A stretch of 64,000 bases of DNA, from the NCBI GenBank assembly GCA_963725415.1, contig CAVRZY010000200.1:37403-101402 (forward strand). The letters run 5' to 3'. This document shows positions 1 to 9,833 of the stretch, piece after piece. Each line of letters starts with the position of its first letter. Position 1 is the first letter of the stretch. The translations under genes were made by a program, and so were the position numbers. The notes beneath the pieces were generated by a model. It saw nothing but the letters and a program-made list of their open reading frames with translations, was not told the origin of the DNA and ran no database searches. The DNA comes from CAVRZY01 sp963725415. Its GTDB lineage: Bacteria; Acidobacteriota; Terriglobia; Bryobacterales; Bryobacteraceae.

Positions 1-1870
1 CGACGTCGTCAGGTCCGAAGGCCATCTGCGCCGGATAGACGCCGTCGGTCAGCTCGACCAGTTTCTCCCATACCCCCAGCGCGGCCCGCAGTTCGCGCTT
101 GGCCGCCTGGAGCGCGGCCGCGTCGCCGGTCTCATAGAAATAGATGAGCTGCTCGGCGGCCATCTGCTTGTGCGCGTGATAGCGGGCAAGCTGAGCCAAT
201 ACCTGGAAATCCGCCTCCGACGACCGCCATTCCCGGTTCGCTGGCTGCACCTTCGCCCGCGCTAGTTCCAGCGCCAGCTCAGTGCGCGCGGCCAGGCCGC
301 GAAGTCGCTCGGCGGTCTGCCAGGGCGTCTGCTTGGCGGACGCCAGCCCCTGGATGCGGTTCTCGACTGCCTCGGGGATCGTAGCGATGTAGCGCCAGTC
401 ACTCGGCCGCACGTCTTTGTAAGCGTCGATCAAGCCGCCCGGATTGATCTCCGGCCAGATGTACATGTTCGGATCGGCCAGGTGCGCCGCCACGACCTGG
501 TTCAGTACGCCGCTCGAAGCCTTGTATGCCTCCAGTACATCCGGGGCTGCTGCCCCAAAGCGGGATTTCAATTCCTTCGTCCAGAGGTCGGGAGTTTTCG
601 GATCGTAGCTGAGCCGGCCCCACAGCAGGTAGAACAGCCAGTACCGCTCGAATTCCCATTTCCAGAAGACGCGGTCCTTCTGCTCGGTCGTGAAAACGCC
701 CCACTTGCCCGGCCGGTTCCCGAACCCTTTTTGCGCCAGCGGAGCGTCGATCTCGAAGCCCTTCGAGCCCGAAAGCGTGAAGGTGGGGACGGCGCGCCGG
801 ACATAGTCCGGGTCCCCCCACAGCAGCAGGCGGTGAGAACCCAGCCCCCACAACTCCCAGTAGAACTCGTAGGCGCGCGGCTTCTCCAGAAAGTTGAGGT
901 GGCTGTAGCCGGGATAGGTCTCGGCGGGCGGGTAGGGCCGCCCCAGGTCTTCGGCCCAGTATTTGGTCGAAACCCGCAGCGGCACACTGGACTTGAGGGC
1001 CACCTCGACCATCCCGCCGGCCAGCGCCCATCCCCGCAGGTCCAACACTACCCGGCGGCCCGCCTCGCGGATGGCGCGGAAAACATAATCCCGATAGAAC
1101 TCCACCTGCTGATCGTTCGGAATGCCCGACTCCGCGTTGGTGCGCATTTGCACGCTGCGAATGGCCGGGCACGCCGCCAGCACCTTGCGCAATGCTGCGT
1201 AGCTGTAAGGGCCGATGTTGGCCCGCGTCAAGCCCTCTACTGTCGGCTTCATGTTGGGCTGGATGTTGTGCTCCCAGATGCCCAGGGTGAAATCGATTCC
1301 GTAGTCGGCCGCGCTCTGCGAGATGAATCGCAGCATTTCGAGGTTCCGCTCGCACTCCGTCTGCGTGAGGCCTGGTACGCGCACCTGGGGAAATTCCTCC
1401 AAGGCCAGCCAGAACGGATAGGGCGGGGCAAGGTAGTTGGTCTGGTGCGCGAACACCAGGTTGAAGCGATTGAAACGGTCGCGCGCCAGCATGGCGAAGA
1501 ACTGCTGCCAGTACTCCTTCGAGTAATACCAGTCCTTCTCGAGGTCCTCGTTATGCAGAAACTGGCGGATGCCGCGGATGGGCGTGACGGGCGCCCCCCG
1601 CGCCATGCGCAGCCGGCCCGTCTCCCGGATCTGCTGCGCCGCTTCCAGTAACCCGTACATCAGCCCGCGCAGATCGCCGCCCAAGATCAGCCCCGGCAGG
1701 ATCCGGTAGGACTCCGGGGCTTCCGTCGAGATCTCCGTTCTGATGCGGTACTTCGCGGGGTCCAGGCCGCGGGCCACCAGCGCCCGGTTCAGTTCGGCCC
1801 TGCCGAACTCGACTGGGCCGCCTGCGACCGGCAGAGCCAACGCAAGGAAGCACAGAATCTTATTCCGCAA
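1..1870 (-). CDS. GH67-like secreted glycoside hydrolase (partial)
   Basis: An open frame runs from a TTG at 1870 to the window edge without a stop; the 3' end lies outside. The start gives a plausible signal peptide (LRNKILCFLALALPVAG) and overlaps the upstream symporter stop by 11 bases. Residues about 20-90 resemble the N-terminal domain of GH67/GH20-type enzymes (GGDLRGLMYGLLEAAQQI), followed by a barrel-like region rich in Trp, Tyr and Glu (QFLHNEDLEKDWYYSKEYW, LGIWEHNIQPNMKPT). The likely role is periplasmic or extracellular cleavage of uronic-acid-containing glycans, by analogy with alpha-glucuronidases. Family is inferred from pattern memory; exact activity is uncertain. The co-directional symporter and esterase-like hydrolase upstream fit a polysaccharide or sugar-acid locus. 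An unrelated acidobacterial carbohydrate-enzyme family with the same N-terminal domain is possible. Confidence 0.6.
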   Translation of the reverse strand, partial: MRNKILCFLALALPVAGGPVEFGRAELNRALVARGLDPAKYRIRTEISTEAPESYRILPGLILGGDLRGLMYGLLEAAQQIRETGRLRMARGAPVTPIRGIRQFLHNEDLEKDWYYSKEYWQQFFAMLARDRFNRFNLVFAHQTNYLAPPYPFWLALEEFPQVRVPGLTQTECERNLEMLRFISQSAADYGIDFTLGIWEHNIQPNMKPTVEGLTRANIGPYSYAALRKVLAACPAIRSVQMRTNAESGIPNDQQVEFYRDYVFRAIREAGRRVVLDLRGWALAGGMVEVALKSSVPLRVSTKYWAEDLGRPYPPAETYPGYSHLNFLEKPRAYEFYWELWGLGSHRLLLWGDPDYVRRAVPTFTLSGSKGFEIDAPLAQKGFGNRPGKWGVFTTEQKDRVFWKWEFERYWLFYLLWGRLSYDPKTPDLWTKELKSRFGAAAPDVLEAYKASSGVLNQVVAAHLADPNMYIWPEINPGGLIDAYKDVRPSDWRYIATIPEAVENRIQGLASAKQTPWQTAERLRGLAARTELALELARAKVQPANREWRSSEADFQVLAQLARYHAHKQMAAEQLIYFYETGDAAALQAAKRELRAALGVWEKLVELTDGVYPAQMAFGPDDV

Positions 1871-3637
1871 CTGAACGCCACCCCCGTTTCGACAGGTCCC
1901 AGTAAATCACCGCGCCCGCCGTCAGGCCCAGCGCCACCAGCAGGAGGCCAGTCCCAGTCTCCTTCAACAGCAGTTTCCCGGTCCCAAACAGGGTTCCGTA
2001 AATCAGCAGGCAACCACACATCCAGTCCAGCAGGTTGTTCCACCCGTCGCGCGCCGGCTTTACCTCCGGAACCAGCTCCGCGATCCGCCTCCACCCCGCC
2101 CCCACCGGCCGCACGCGCCGGTAGAATCTAACAAGCACCTCGGGGGCTCCGGGCGCGTCAGGAAGGTTACCGCCAGCCAGACCACCGTCGTAACCGAAAT
2201 CGTGACGATCATGATCCAGGCGAAACCAACGGGGTCCTCGCTATCCAAGCCCCGGCCCAGTTGCATGTATACGGAAACCACGAAGGCGCAGATCATCGAA
2301 GAAACTTCGCTCCAGGCGTTGATCCGCCACCAGTACCAGCGCAGCAGCAGCACCAGCCCCGTGCCCGCCCCGGTCACGATGAGCAGTTTCCAGGCCCCGC
2401 TGATGGACTCCATAAAGGCCGCCACCACCGCCGAGGCCAGGGTCAGGAACACCGTCGCCCACCGCGAGGCTCGCACGTAGTGCTTCTCGCTGCCGTCCTT
2501 CTTGAGGAATCGCCGGTAGAAATCGTTGACCAGGTAGCTGGCGCCCCAGTTGAGCTGCGTGGCGATGGTGGACATGTAAGCCGCCGCGAAGGCCGCCACC
2601 ATCAAGCCCCGCAGCGAGGAGGGCAGGCATTGGATCATCACCAGGACGTAGCCGGACTCGGTATCTGCACCCTTCAGTTGCGGGTACAGAATCAAGGACA
2701 CCAGACCCACCAGGATCCAGGGCCAGGGCCGCAGCGAGTAGTGCGCCACGTTGAACCACAAAGTGGCCAGCAGCGAGTGCTTCTCGTCGCGCGCGCAGAA
2801 CATGCGTTGCGCCACGAAGCCCCCGCCGCCCGGTTCGGACCCGGGGTACCAGGTTGACCACCAGTTCAGCGAGATGTAGACCAGGAAGGTGATCATGGGC
2901 ATCCAGGCCGAGTTGAGGTCGGGGATGAAGTTCAACGCCGACCCCCTGCCCACCCCCACGGTCCGATCGACGATGGCCAGTTTGGCCTTCATCCCGTCGA
3001 TGCCGCCCACCGCGTGCACGGCCGCCACCGCCAGCACGATCACCATCCCCATCTTGATGACAAACTGCACCAGATCGGTGACCAGTACGCCCCACAGTCC
3101 CGAGATGGTCGAGATCAGCGACGTCAAGGCGATGATTCCCAGCACGATCGCCAGCGCCTGCAACTTCGTCACGCCCAGGATAAGCATCAGGATCTTGATC
3201 ATGGCCAGATTGACCCAGCCCAGCACGATGCAGTTGATCGGGATGCCCAAATACAGTGCGCGGAAGCCGCGCAGGAACGCCGCGGCTGGCCCGGAGTAGC
3301 GGATCTCGGCGAACTCGACGTCCGTCATCACGCCGGAGCGCCGCCACAGCCGGGCGTAGAAGAACACCGTTAGCATCCCGCCGGCCACGAAATTCCACCA
3401 CAGCCAGTTCCCGGCGATGCCCCCCTTGGCCACCAGCCCGGTCACTGCCAGCGGCGTGTCGGCGGCGAAGGTGGTCGCCACCATCGACGTGCCCGCCAGC
3501 CACCACGGCACATCCCGTCCGGAAAGGAAGAACTCGTTGACGCTCTTTCCCGCGCGGGCCTTGTAGTAGAACCCGATGGCGATGTTGAAAACGAAGTACA
3601 GAACGATGACAGACCAGTCCACTAGCGTTAGTTGCAC
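1860..3637 (-). CDS. SSS-family sodium:solute symporter, one-base frameshift near C-terminus
   Basis: Starts at GTG 3637 (LTLVDWSVIVLYFVFNIAIG). It has many hydrophobic segments and the SSS signatures GWVNLAMIKILMLILGVTK and WWSTWYPGSEPGGGG, so it is an inner-membrane sodium-coupled importer, probably of a sugar or sugar acid. The first frame holds about 500 residues, to TRPEPP near 2150, then runs on in a meaningless frame to 2060. The true C-terminus (EVLVRFYRRVRPVGAGW to KRGWRSVAE, with two more membrane segments) continues in another frame to TAA at 1860. Adding one G to the five-G run at 2142-2146 restores a single frame of about 590 residues, normal for the family. A consensus deletion is as likely as a real mutation. 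The next gene overlaps the stop, suggesting one operon. Confidence 0.85.
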
Positions 3638-3675
3638 GATGGGCCTCGCAAAAGGGGATTATACAGGGGAGACGC

Positions 3676-4842
3676 TCACTTCAGCCAGCGCTCGAAGAAG
3701 GCTTTCCAGGCCGGGTCGATCTCCGGCCCGTTGGGCTTGTGGCCGTCGTTGGTCAGCACGAACTGGATGCGCTCGGGAATGCCCAGCAGTTCATAGACCT
3801 CGCGGGCGCGGTTGTAGTAGCCCCAGCTCTGGAGATCGTCGGAGTCGCCGCCGCAGTCCTCGCACCGCCGCGTCCCTCCGATCAGCAGGAACGCCCGCGG
3901 CGCCGCCAGCGCCATCAGTTCGTGATGGTCGTGCTCGAAGCCCAGCCGCGCCGGGTCCGGATTCAGCAGGCTCAGCACGGTGTGCTGCGGGGTCGGAATA
4001 TCCGGGAACGGATGCAGCCAGTCCAGGTACCACGGCGCGTACCAGTTGGTCCCGCCGTTGACCGCGATGTGCGGATCGAGCGCCACCGTGGCCTTGATCT
4101 CCGGTGCAAACGCCGCCACATACACCGCCGCTTTCGCCCCCAGCGAAAAACCAATGAAGCCGATCCGCTTCCCGTCCACCTGCTTGAGACTGCGCAAATA
4201 CTGCGCCTGGCGCTGCGCATCGTGGACCATCTTGGCGATCGGCAGCCAGTGGCCGAACCGGTCGTACAGCAGCTTCCCGGCCGTGTTGCTGCGGTACGAG
4301 GTCCCCTCGCGGTAGTTGCGGATGAACGACCAGCTCGTCAGCACCACGTAGCCGTTCTCAGCCAGCCACTTGCCCCACCACTGCTCGGGGGCCGTGAAAT
4401 CCGGCGTGGTCGAGGTCCAGCAGATCACCGCCGGAAACGGGCCGCGCCCCTGGTTCTTCGGCAGCAGCAACAGGTGCTTCTGATAAAAGTCCTTCTCGAT
4501 CGGCAGGTCCAGCCGGATGCGCGTGTATTTCTCCGTCTCCTCGGTTTCGTACACCTTGGCCTTGCGGATGTCGCCGAACCAGCGCCGGTCCTGCCGGCTG
4601 GGCCCCAGCTTGCCCAGAATCTTGGTCCACAATGTCATCAGCTCCGGACGCCGCTTCTTGTACCAGTCCTTGGGAGAACTCAGCCCTTTCACCAGCGAGG
4701 GAATCATTTCGAGTTCAGCCTCCGGCTCCGGCGCCGGGCTTCCCCGCGAAGTGACCCGATGCTGATTGAGGCGCTGGCTGTCCTCCGCCAGCATCGGCAG
4801 CAACGACACGCAAATCAAAACACAACCGACTCCTGCGCGCAT
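3676..4842 (-). CDS. Secreted alpha/beta hydrolase (dienelactone hydrolase/acetyl-esterase type)
   Basis: 388 residues with an N-terminal signal peptide (MRAGVGCVLICVSLLPMLAE). The nucleophile elbow GFSLGA puts the catalytic Ser at residue 233; the C-terminal TNDGHKPNGP offers His368 and an acidic residue lies between them. A stretch WTSTTPDFTAPEQWWGKWLAENGYVVL matches the early strand and oxyanion region of dienelactone-hydrolase-like enzymes. It lies 38 bases upstream of the symporter in the same direction, so it probably belongs to the same locus and removes acyl or ester groups from plant polysaccharide outside the cytoplasm. Substrate is inferred from context only. The end of an IS1380 copy lies about 60 bases upstream of the start, so its original promoter may have been displaced. 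Confidence 0.75.
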   Translation of the reverse strand: MRAGVGCVLICVSLLPMLAEDSQRLNQHRVTSRGSPAPEPEAELEMIPSLVKGLSSPKDWYKKRRPELMTLWTKILGKLGPSRQDRRWFGDIRKAKVYETEETEKYTRIRLDLPIEKDFYQKHLLLLPKNQGRGPFPAVICWTSTTPDFTAPEQWWGKWLAENGYVVLTSWSFIRNYREGTSYRSNTAGKLLYDRFGHWLPIAKMVHDAQRQAQYLRSLKQVDGKRIGFIGFSLGAKAAVYVAAFAPEIKATVALDPHIAVNGGTNWYAPWYLDWLHPFPDIPTPQHTVLSLLNPDPARLGFEHDHHELMALAAPRAFLLIGGTRRCEDCGGDSDDLQSWGYYNRAREVYELLGIPERIQFVLTNDGHKPNGPEIDPAWKAFFERWLK

Positions 4843-4899
4843 GGCAGTTCACTCTATCAGATTCGCAGCCGAAGCCTCACGCCGCGCGTCTTTCTTGTT

Positions 4900-6000
4900 A
4901 ACCCGCATTTCCGATTTGACCAGTTACTGATAGCCTCTTGAGGCCTTTCATCGCCTTCATCCATAGGGGTTTGAAGGCGATGAAGACGCTCCACCGAGAT
5001 GCTGACCGAGGAGGAGAACTTCGCCGGTTTGGCACGGATCAACCGCGAACTGATCGGCCGGGTAGAAGCCGTCGATTCGCCACAGCGGGTGGTGCTGGAC
5101 ATGGACAGCACAGAGATTCCGGTGTACGGCCAGCAGGAGCAGAGCGCCTGCAACGGTCACTTCGAGTCCGCCTGTTACCATCCGCTGCTGCTGTTCAACC
5201 GCGACGGGGACTGTCTGGCGGAAAAGCTGCGGTCCGGCAATGTGCATAGCGCGGACGACTGGCCGGTGGTGCGCTACGAGGGCTTCCTGTACCAGGCCGA
5301 GAGTTGGAAGAAGGCGCGACGGGTGGTGGCGAAGGTGGAGTTCCACGCCGGGGAACTGTTTCCCCGCGTCGGGTTCATCGTGACCAACCTGGAGACCGAC
5401 AGCCGAGCAGTGGTGCGGTTCTACAACCAGCGCGCCACCGCCGAGCAGTGGATCAGGGAAGGCAAGCAGGCGGTCACGATCACGCGGCTGAGTTGCCACC
5501 GCTTCCGCTCCAATGAGGTGCGGCTGTGGCTGAGTGTGATGGCTTACACTCTGGAGAACTTGTGGCGGCGACTGGTGCTGGCGCACAGGATCGGCAAACT
5601 GGTCGCTAACGAGTCTGCAGCAGCGGTTAGTGAATACGGGCGGGCGCCTAATCAAACATGCCCGCTATTACTGGCTCCTGCTGGCGGAGAGCCATCTGAC
5701 GCGGCCGCTGTTCGGGGCCATGCTGCGGCGGATCTCGGCGCTGCCGGTGCCGGCCGGATAGGAGACGGCTGCTGAGGGAAAGCAGACGGGACAGCAAGCA
5801 GGTGGGGGACTGGGAGGTGTCCGTACAATTGCTTGGAAACAGGGCAGTTTCAGCTCCTCCCGTAGCCGGAAGAGCCCAGCCTTGCACGCTTGGAGGGGTA
5901 CCGGAGTCGCCAGGGATAGACAGGGAAAAAAACGGCCCCACCGGAGGCGATTGGGAGTATACTGGAACGCAGCCGGGAGGCGAAAACGGGAATTCCTGCT
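4900..6000 (+). mobile_element. IS1380-family element, copy 1 (internally deleted, dead)
   Basis: The left end (aacccgcatttccgattt at 4900) is shared with copies at 15314 and, inverted, at 43426, followed by a shared segment containing ataggggtttgaag. The right end around 5983-6000 (aaaacgggaattcct) is an imperfect inverted match to the left end and aligns with the right end of copy 2. Between 4990 and 4999 the sequence jumps straight from the left-end segment into the middle of the transposase, so roughly 330 bases of the 5' coding part are missing compared with copy 3. Confidence 0.75.
4999..5761 (+). pseudogene. IS1380 transposase remnant (copy 1)
   Basis: Encodes the IS1380 transposase core LDMDSTEIPVYGQQEQSA, NGHFESACYHPLLLFN and the C-terminal RFRSNEVRLWLSVMAYTLEN. 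Three lesions make it inactive. The N-terminal third is absent. The segment between NVHSADDWP and VVRYEGFLYQ is far shorter than in the family: copy 3 keeps NDSLERDVAELLIRPVGRP in this region, and this copy lacks it. After LVLAHRIG an extra A in an AAA run shifts the frame; the neighbouring frame reads NWSLTSLQQRLVNTGGR and ends at TAG 5759-5761. The same internal deletion is seen in copy 2. Confidence 0.8.
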
Positions 6001-6190
6001 CAAATGACCTAACCCACGCCACCGCGGCCTTAGACGCAGATTGATGTTGACTCATTTTGATGTCAACTTGGCTTAATGTTAATTTGGCGATATGCAGGGC
6101 CCAATATGCTACTTTATGATTGCTTGGCAACATTGGTGAGCCTGCCGCCATGGTTTTGGACTGAAAAACCAAGTTAGGAGGTAACCTGCT

Positions 6191-9100
6191 ATGAAACGTT
6201 CCATGTACTCCGTTTTCCTTCTGCTGCTTTTGGGTGCGCTTCTGCTCTGGCTGGCAACCCCGAAGGCGGTAGCGCAGGAGACCCGTGGCCAGATTCTGGG
6301 GCGGGTTGTGGACCCATCCGGCGCGGTGGTGGTGGGTGCGACCGTCAAAGCCGTCAACACTGAAACCAACGTGGAAACCACGAGCATCACGAATGAGACC
6401 GGCGACTACGCGCTGCCGTTCCTGCTTTCGGGTACTTACAACATCTCCACCGAGATGAAAGGCTTCAAGAGTTCTATTGAGAAAGGCGTGTCCGTCCGGG
6501 TGGCGGATAAGATCACACTCAACATCACTCTGCAGTTGGGGCAGGCCACCGAGAGCGTGGAAGTGGTGGGCGAGGCCCCGCTGGTCGAATCAGCCTCCGC
6601 CTCGATGGGCCAGGTGGTTGACCGGCGCCGCATCGCGGAACTGCCGTTGAAGGACGGCAACCCGATTATGCTCTCCTTCCTCGCGCCCGGTGTGTTGAAC
6701 CTGTCAACCGGCGGCTGGTCGCGGCCTTTCGACGTCGGTTCGCCCTCTTCCCTGGCGGTTGACGGCGCGCGCACCGCCACCAACGAGTTCACGATGGATG
6801 GCGCGCCGAACTCGCAACGCGGGAACGTGGCGTATAATCCTCCTACTGAGGCGGTCCAGGAGTTTAAGATCCAGACCGCCACCTTTGATGCGAGCCTGGG
6901 CTTCGCGCTGGGGGCGGTGGTCAACGTCAGCCTGAAATCCGGAACCAACACACTCCACGGCTCGGCCTGGGACTTTGGGCAAAATACCGCGCTCAACGCC
7001 ACCGAGTACTTCCGTAACCTGAACGGGCAGCCCAAGCTGCCGGTCAACTTGCAGCGCTGGGGCGGGAGCGTGGGGGGACCGCTCTGGCTGGGGAAGCTGT
7101 ACGACGGCAGAAACCGGACTTTCTGGATGTATACCTACGAGGGGATCCACGACGCGGGCATAGAATCACCGTCGTCGGGCGCCGTGCCCACCGCCAAAGA
7201 GAAGCAGGGCGATTTCTCGGATCTGATTAAGATCGGCGCGCAATACCAGATTTACGATCCCGCTACGATCGCCCCGGCGCCCAACGGGCGTTTTAGCAGC
7301 CAGCCCTTTTCCGGCAACATCATCCCCACCAACCGGATGAACGCCGCGGCGGTAAAGATGATCAGCTTCTACGACCTGCCCAACCAGCCCGGCACCGCCG
7401 ACGGCAGCAACAACTGGTTTACGAGCGACCCCGAAAAAGACACCTTCTTTTCGCACGTGTTTCGCGTCGATCAAGTCATCAGCGAAAAGCATCGCTTCTT
7501 CGCGCGCGGGAACGTGAACAGCCGGATCCAGAACTACAGGAACCATAACGGCGGCGCCGGTCCCAGTTACACGGCGGATGAAGCCGACGGACAGCTCGAA
7601 TACCGGCAGAACCGGGGTTTTGGGGCGGATGACGTTTACATTTTCAGCCCCGGATTCCTGATGAACCTTCGTTACAGTTACACGCGGTTCATCGGGGGAG
7701 ACGACCCGGTGAAGGCCAGGAAATACGACGTGGCCTCACTGGGCTTCTCTTCCCAGTTTGCAAACCAGATCAACCAGATCGATCCGCGCGGGATGAAGTT
7801 TCCGTACATCAGTCCGGCCAATTACATTGCCCTGTCCGCCGAGACGTGGTCATTCAACTATTACAACGTCCACGATCTGGCCGCGAACTTCACCAAGGTG
7901 ATCCACGGCCACACCCTGCGATTCGGCGCGGGATTTCGCGTCTATCAGATCAACTACTATTCCCTGGGCCAGTCGTCCGGCAGTTTTTCATTCGGCGGCT
8001 ACACCAACGGCCCGCTGGACAACTCGCCCTCCGCTCCCATGGGCCAGGGTCTGGCCGGCCTGCTTTTGGGCCTGCCCAGCGGCTCTATTCCGGTGAACGC
8101 CTCCTATGCCGAACAAACCAAAGGCTTGGTTGGGTTCCTCCAGGATGATTGGAAACTGACTTCCAAGCTGACGCTCAATCTAGGGCTGCGCTACGAACTG
8201 GAATACCCGACCACGGAACGGTACAACCGTACCGTTCTGGGCTTCGACACTTCCACGCCCAGCCCGATCCAGAGCGCGGCGCAAGCCGCCTACGCGCGCA
8301 GCCCGATCGCGGAGGTGGCGGCGAACCAGTTCCGGGTGCTCGGCGGCCTGACGTTTGCGGGGGTGGGCGGAAATTCGCGCGGCCTCTGGCAGGTCGACAA
8401 AAACAACTTTGCGCCTCGCTTCGGACTGGCCTACTCGCTGAACTCCAGGACCGTGGTGCGCGGCGGCTACGGCATGTTCTATGACCAGCTCGGGGTCGTC
8501 CGGCGCTCAGTCACCCAGACGGGCTTCAGCTCGAGCACTTCTGTCGTGACTTCGGTAGACAACGGACTGCACTTCATCGCCGACCTGACCAATCCTTTCC
8601 CGAACGGCATTACCTGGCCGGCCGGCGCGGGCTTGGGCTTGATGACCTATGCCGGCCAGAGCATCAGCTTCTTTAACACCAAGCTCAGTACGCCGTTTAT
8701 GCACCGCTGGCAGATCTCCATACAACGGCAACTGCCGGGCCAGGTGGTCCTGGAGGTGGCTTACGTAGGGAATCTCGGTAAGAACCTGCTCGCCACCCGG
8801 CAGTTGAATAACGTGCCGCGACAGTACTTGAGTACGTCGCCGGTGCGTGACCAGGCGACGATCAATACCCTGACTGCGCAGGTGTCCAATCCGTTTTATC
8901 CGCAGTTGCCGGGGACCAGTTTATCGGGCGCCACCACCAGCCGCTCCCAGTTGCTGTATCCGTACCCCCAGTTTACCGGCGTCAGCAATCAGACCAATGA
9001 GGGTTACTCCTGGTACCAGGGCTTGCAGACCCGTTTCGAAAAGCGAATGAGTCAGGGCTTCACGGTCGGCGTTTCCTGGACCTGGTCGAAGTTTATGGAA

Positions 9101-9691
9101 GCCACCGGCTTCTTGAACCCCACCGATGTGTCTCCGGAGCGGGTCATCTCCGATCAGGACCGCACGCACCGCGTGGTGACTACTGGAGTATGGGAACTCC
9201 CCGTGGGCCCCGGCAGGAGATGGGGCTCTACGGTTCATGGTCTTCCGGGCAAGCTGATCGGCGGCTGGCAGGCAGGGTTCGTCTTCCAGATTCAGGGCGG
9301 GGCGGCCCTGGGTTTTGGCAACGCGATCTTCACAGGAGACCTGCACGACATCCCGCTCCCCGCGAGCCAGCGCACCATTTACCACTGGTTCAACACAACG
9401 GGGTTTAACCGGGTTTCCAACCAGCAGCTCTCGAACAACATCCGCACCCTCGGCACGCGGTTTTCCGGCGTGCGGGCCGTCGGGACCAACAACTGGGACA
9501 TCTCGGCGGTCAAGAACACCGGCATCAGCGAGCGCGTGCGGCTCCAGCTCCGTACAGAATTCATCAATGCGCTGAACCACGCCCAGTTCGGCGCGCCGAA
9601 CACCACCGTGACCAGCTCGGCCTGCGGCTTCGTAACCACCACAGCGCAGTGGCCGCGCACCATTCAGTTCGGGCTCAAGCTGCTGTTTTGA
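6191..9691 (+). CDS. TonB-dependent receptor with N-terminal carboxypeptidase-like domain
   Basis: 1166 residues, preceded by a strong ribosome binding site (aggagg at 6176-6181, nine bases before the ATG). A signal peptide covers about residues 1-29 (ending KAVAQE). Residues about 33-115 form a carboxypeptidase regulatory-like domain (GQILGRVVDPSGAVVVGATV, NETGDYALPFLLSGTY). A plug domain follows (GQVVDRRRIAELPLKDGN, VDGARTATNEFTMDGAP), then a long barrel ending in a beta-signal-like IQFGLKLLF. This Oar-like architecture is greatly expanded in Solibacter relatives and is taken to import oligosaccharides or other large nutrients across the outer membrane. No TonB or SusD partner is adjacent. 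The 190 bases upstream hold no gene and presumably the promoter. Confidence 0.93.
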   Translation: MKRSMYSVFLLLLLGALLLWLATPKAVAQETRGQILGRVVDPSGAVVVGATVKAVNTETNVETTSITNETGDYALPFLLSGTYNISTEMKGFKSSIEKGVSVRVADKITLNITLQLGQATESVEVVGEAPLVESASASMGQVVDRRRIAELPLKDGNPIMLSFLAPGVLNLSTGGWSRPFDVGSPSSLAVDGARTATNEFTMDGAPNSQRGNVAYNPPTEAVQEFKIQTATFDASLGFALGAVVNVSLKSGTNTLHGSAWDFGQNTALNATEYFRNLNGQPKLPVNLQRWGGSVGGPLWLGKLYDGRNRTFWMYTYEGIHDAGIESPSSGAVPTAKEKQGDFSDLIKIGAQYQIYDPATIAPAPNGRFSSQPFSGNIIPTNRMNAAAVKMISFYDLPNQPGTADGSNNWFTSDPEKDTFFSHVFRVDQVISEKHRFFARGNVNSRIQNYRNHNGGAGPSYTADEADGQLEYRQNRGFGADDVYIFSPGFLMNLRYSYTRFIGGDDPVKARKYDVASLGFSSQFANQINQIDPRGMKFPYISPANYIALSAETWSFNYYNVHDLAANFTKVIHGHTLRFGAGFRVYQINYYSLGQSSGSFSFGGYTNGPLDNSPSAPMGQGLAGLLLGLPSGSIPVNASYAEQTKGLVGFLQDDWKLTSKLTLNLGLRYELEYPTTERYNRTVLGFDTSTPSPIQSAAQAAYARSPIAEVAANQFRVLGGLTFAGVGGNSRGLWQVDKNNFAPRFGLAYSLNSRTVVRGGYGMFYDQLGVVRRSVTQTGFSSSTSVVTSVDNGLHFIADLTNPFPNGITWPAGAGLGLMTYAGQSISFFNTKLSTPFMHRWQISIQRQLPGQVVLEVAYVGNLGKNLLATRQLNNVPRQYLSTSPVRDQATINTLTAQVSNPFYPQLPGTSLSGATTSRSQLLYPYPQFTGVSNQTNEGYSWYQGLQTRFEKRMSQGFTVGVSWTWSKFMEATGFLNPTDVSPERVISDQDRTHRVVTTGVWELPVGPGRRWGSTVHGLPGKLIGGWQAGFVFQIQGGAALGFGNAIFTGDLHDIPLPASQRTIYHWFNTTGFNRVSNQQLSNNIRTLGTRFSGVRAVGTNNWDISAVKNTGISERVRLQLRTEFINALNHAQFGAPNTTVTSSACGFVTTTAQWPRTIQFGLKLLF

Positions 9692-9833
9692 AAAAGCTGG
9701 CAGGTAGAGTGTTGACTCCATCGGCCGTCTGATCGGTGGTCTTGTTGATCAAGACAAGGACACGAGAAGACGACGGACTCCAGCTCTGAGATGAGTCCTT
9801 GCTTTGGATCGGTGCCTGGCGGGTGATGATGCC

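Noticed and set aside
482..1651. Long plus-strand open frame opposite the GH67-like gene
   Set aside because: Composition is Arg/Pro/Gly-rich without domain logic, and the minus strand carries a coherent enzyme through the window edge. It is a shadow of high GC content.
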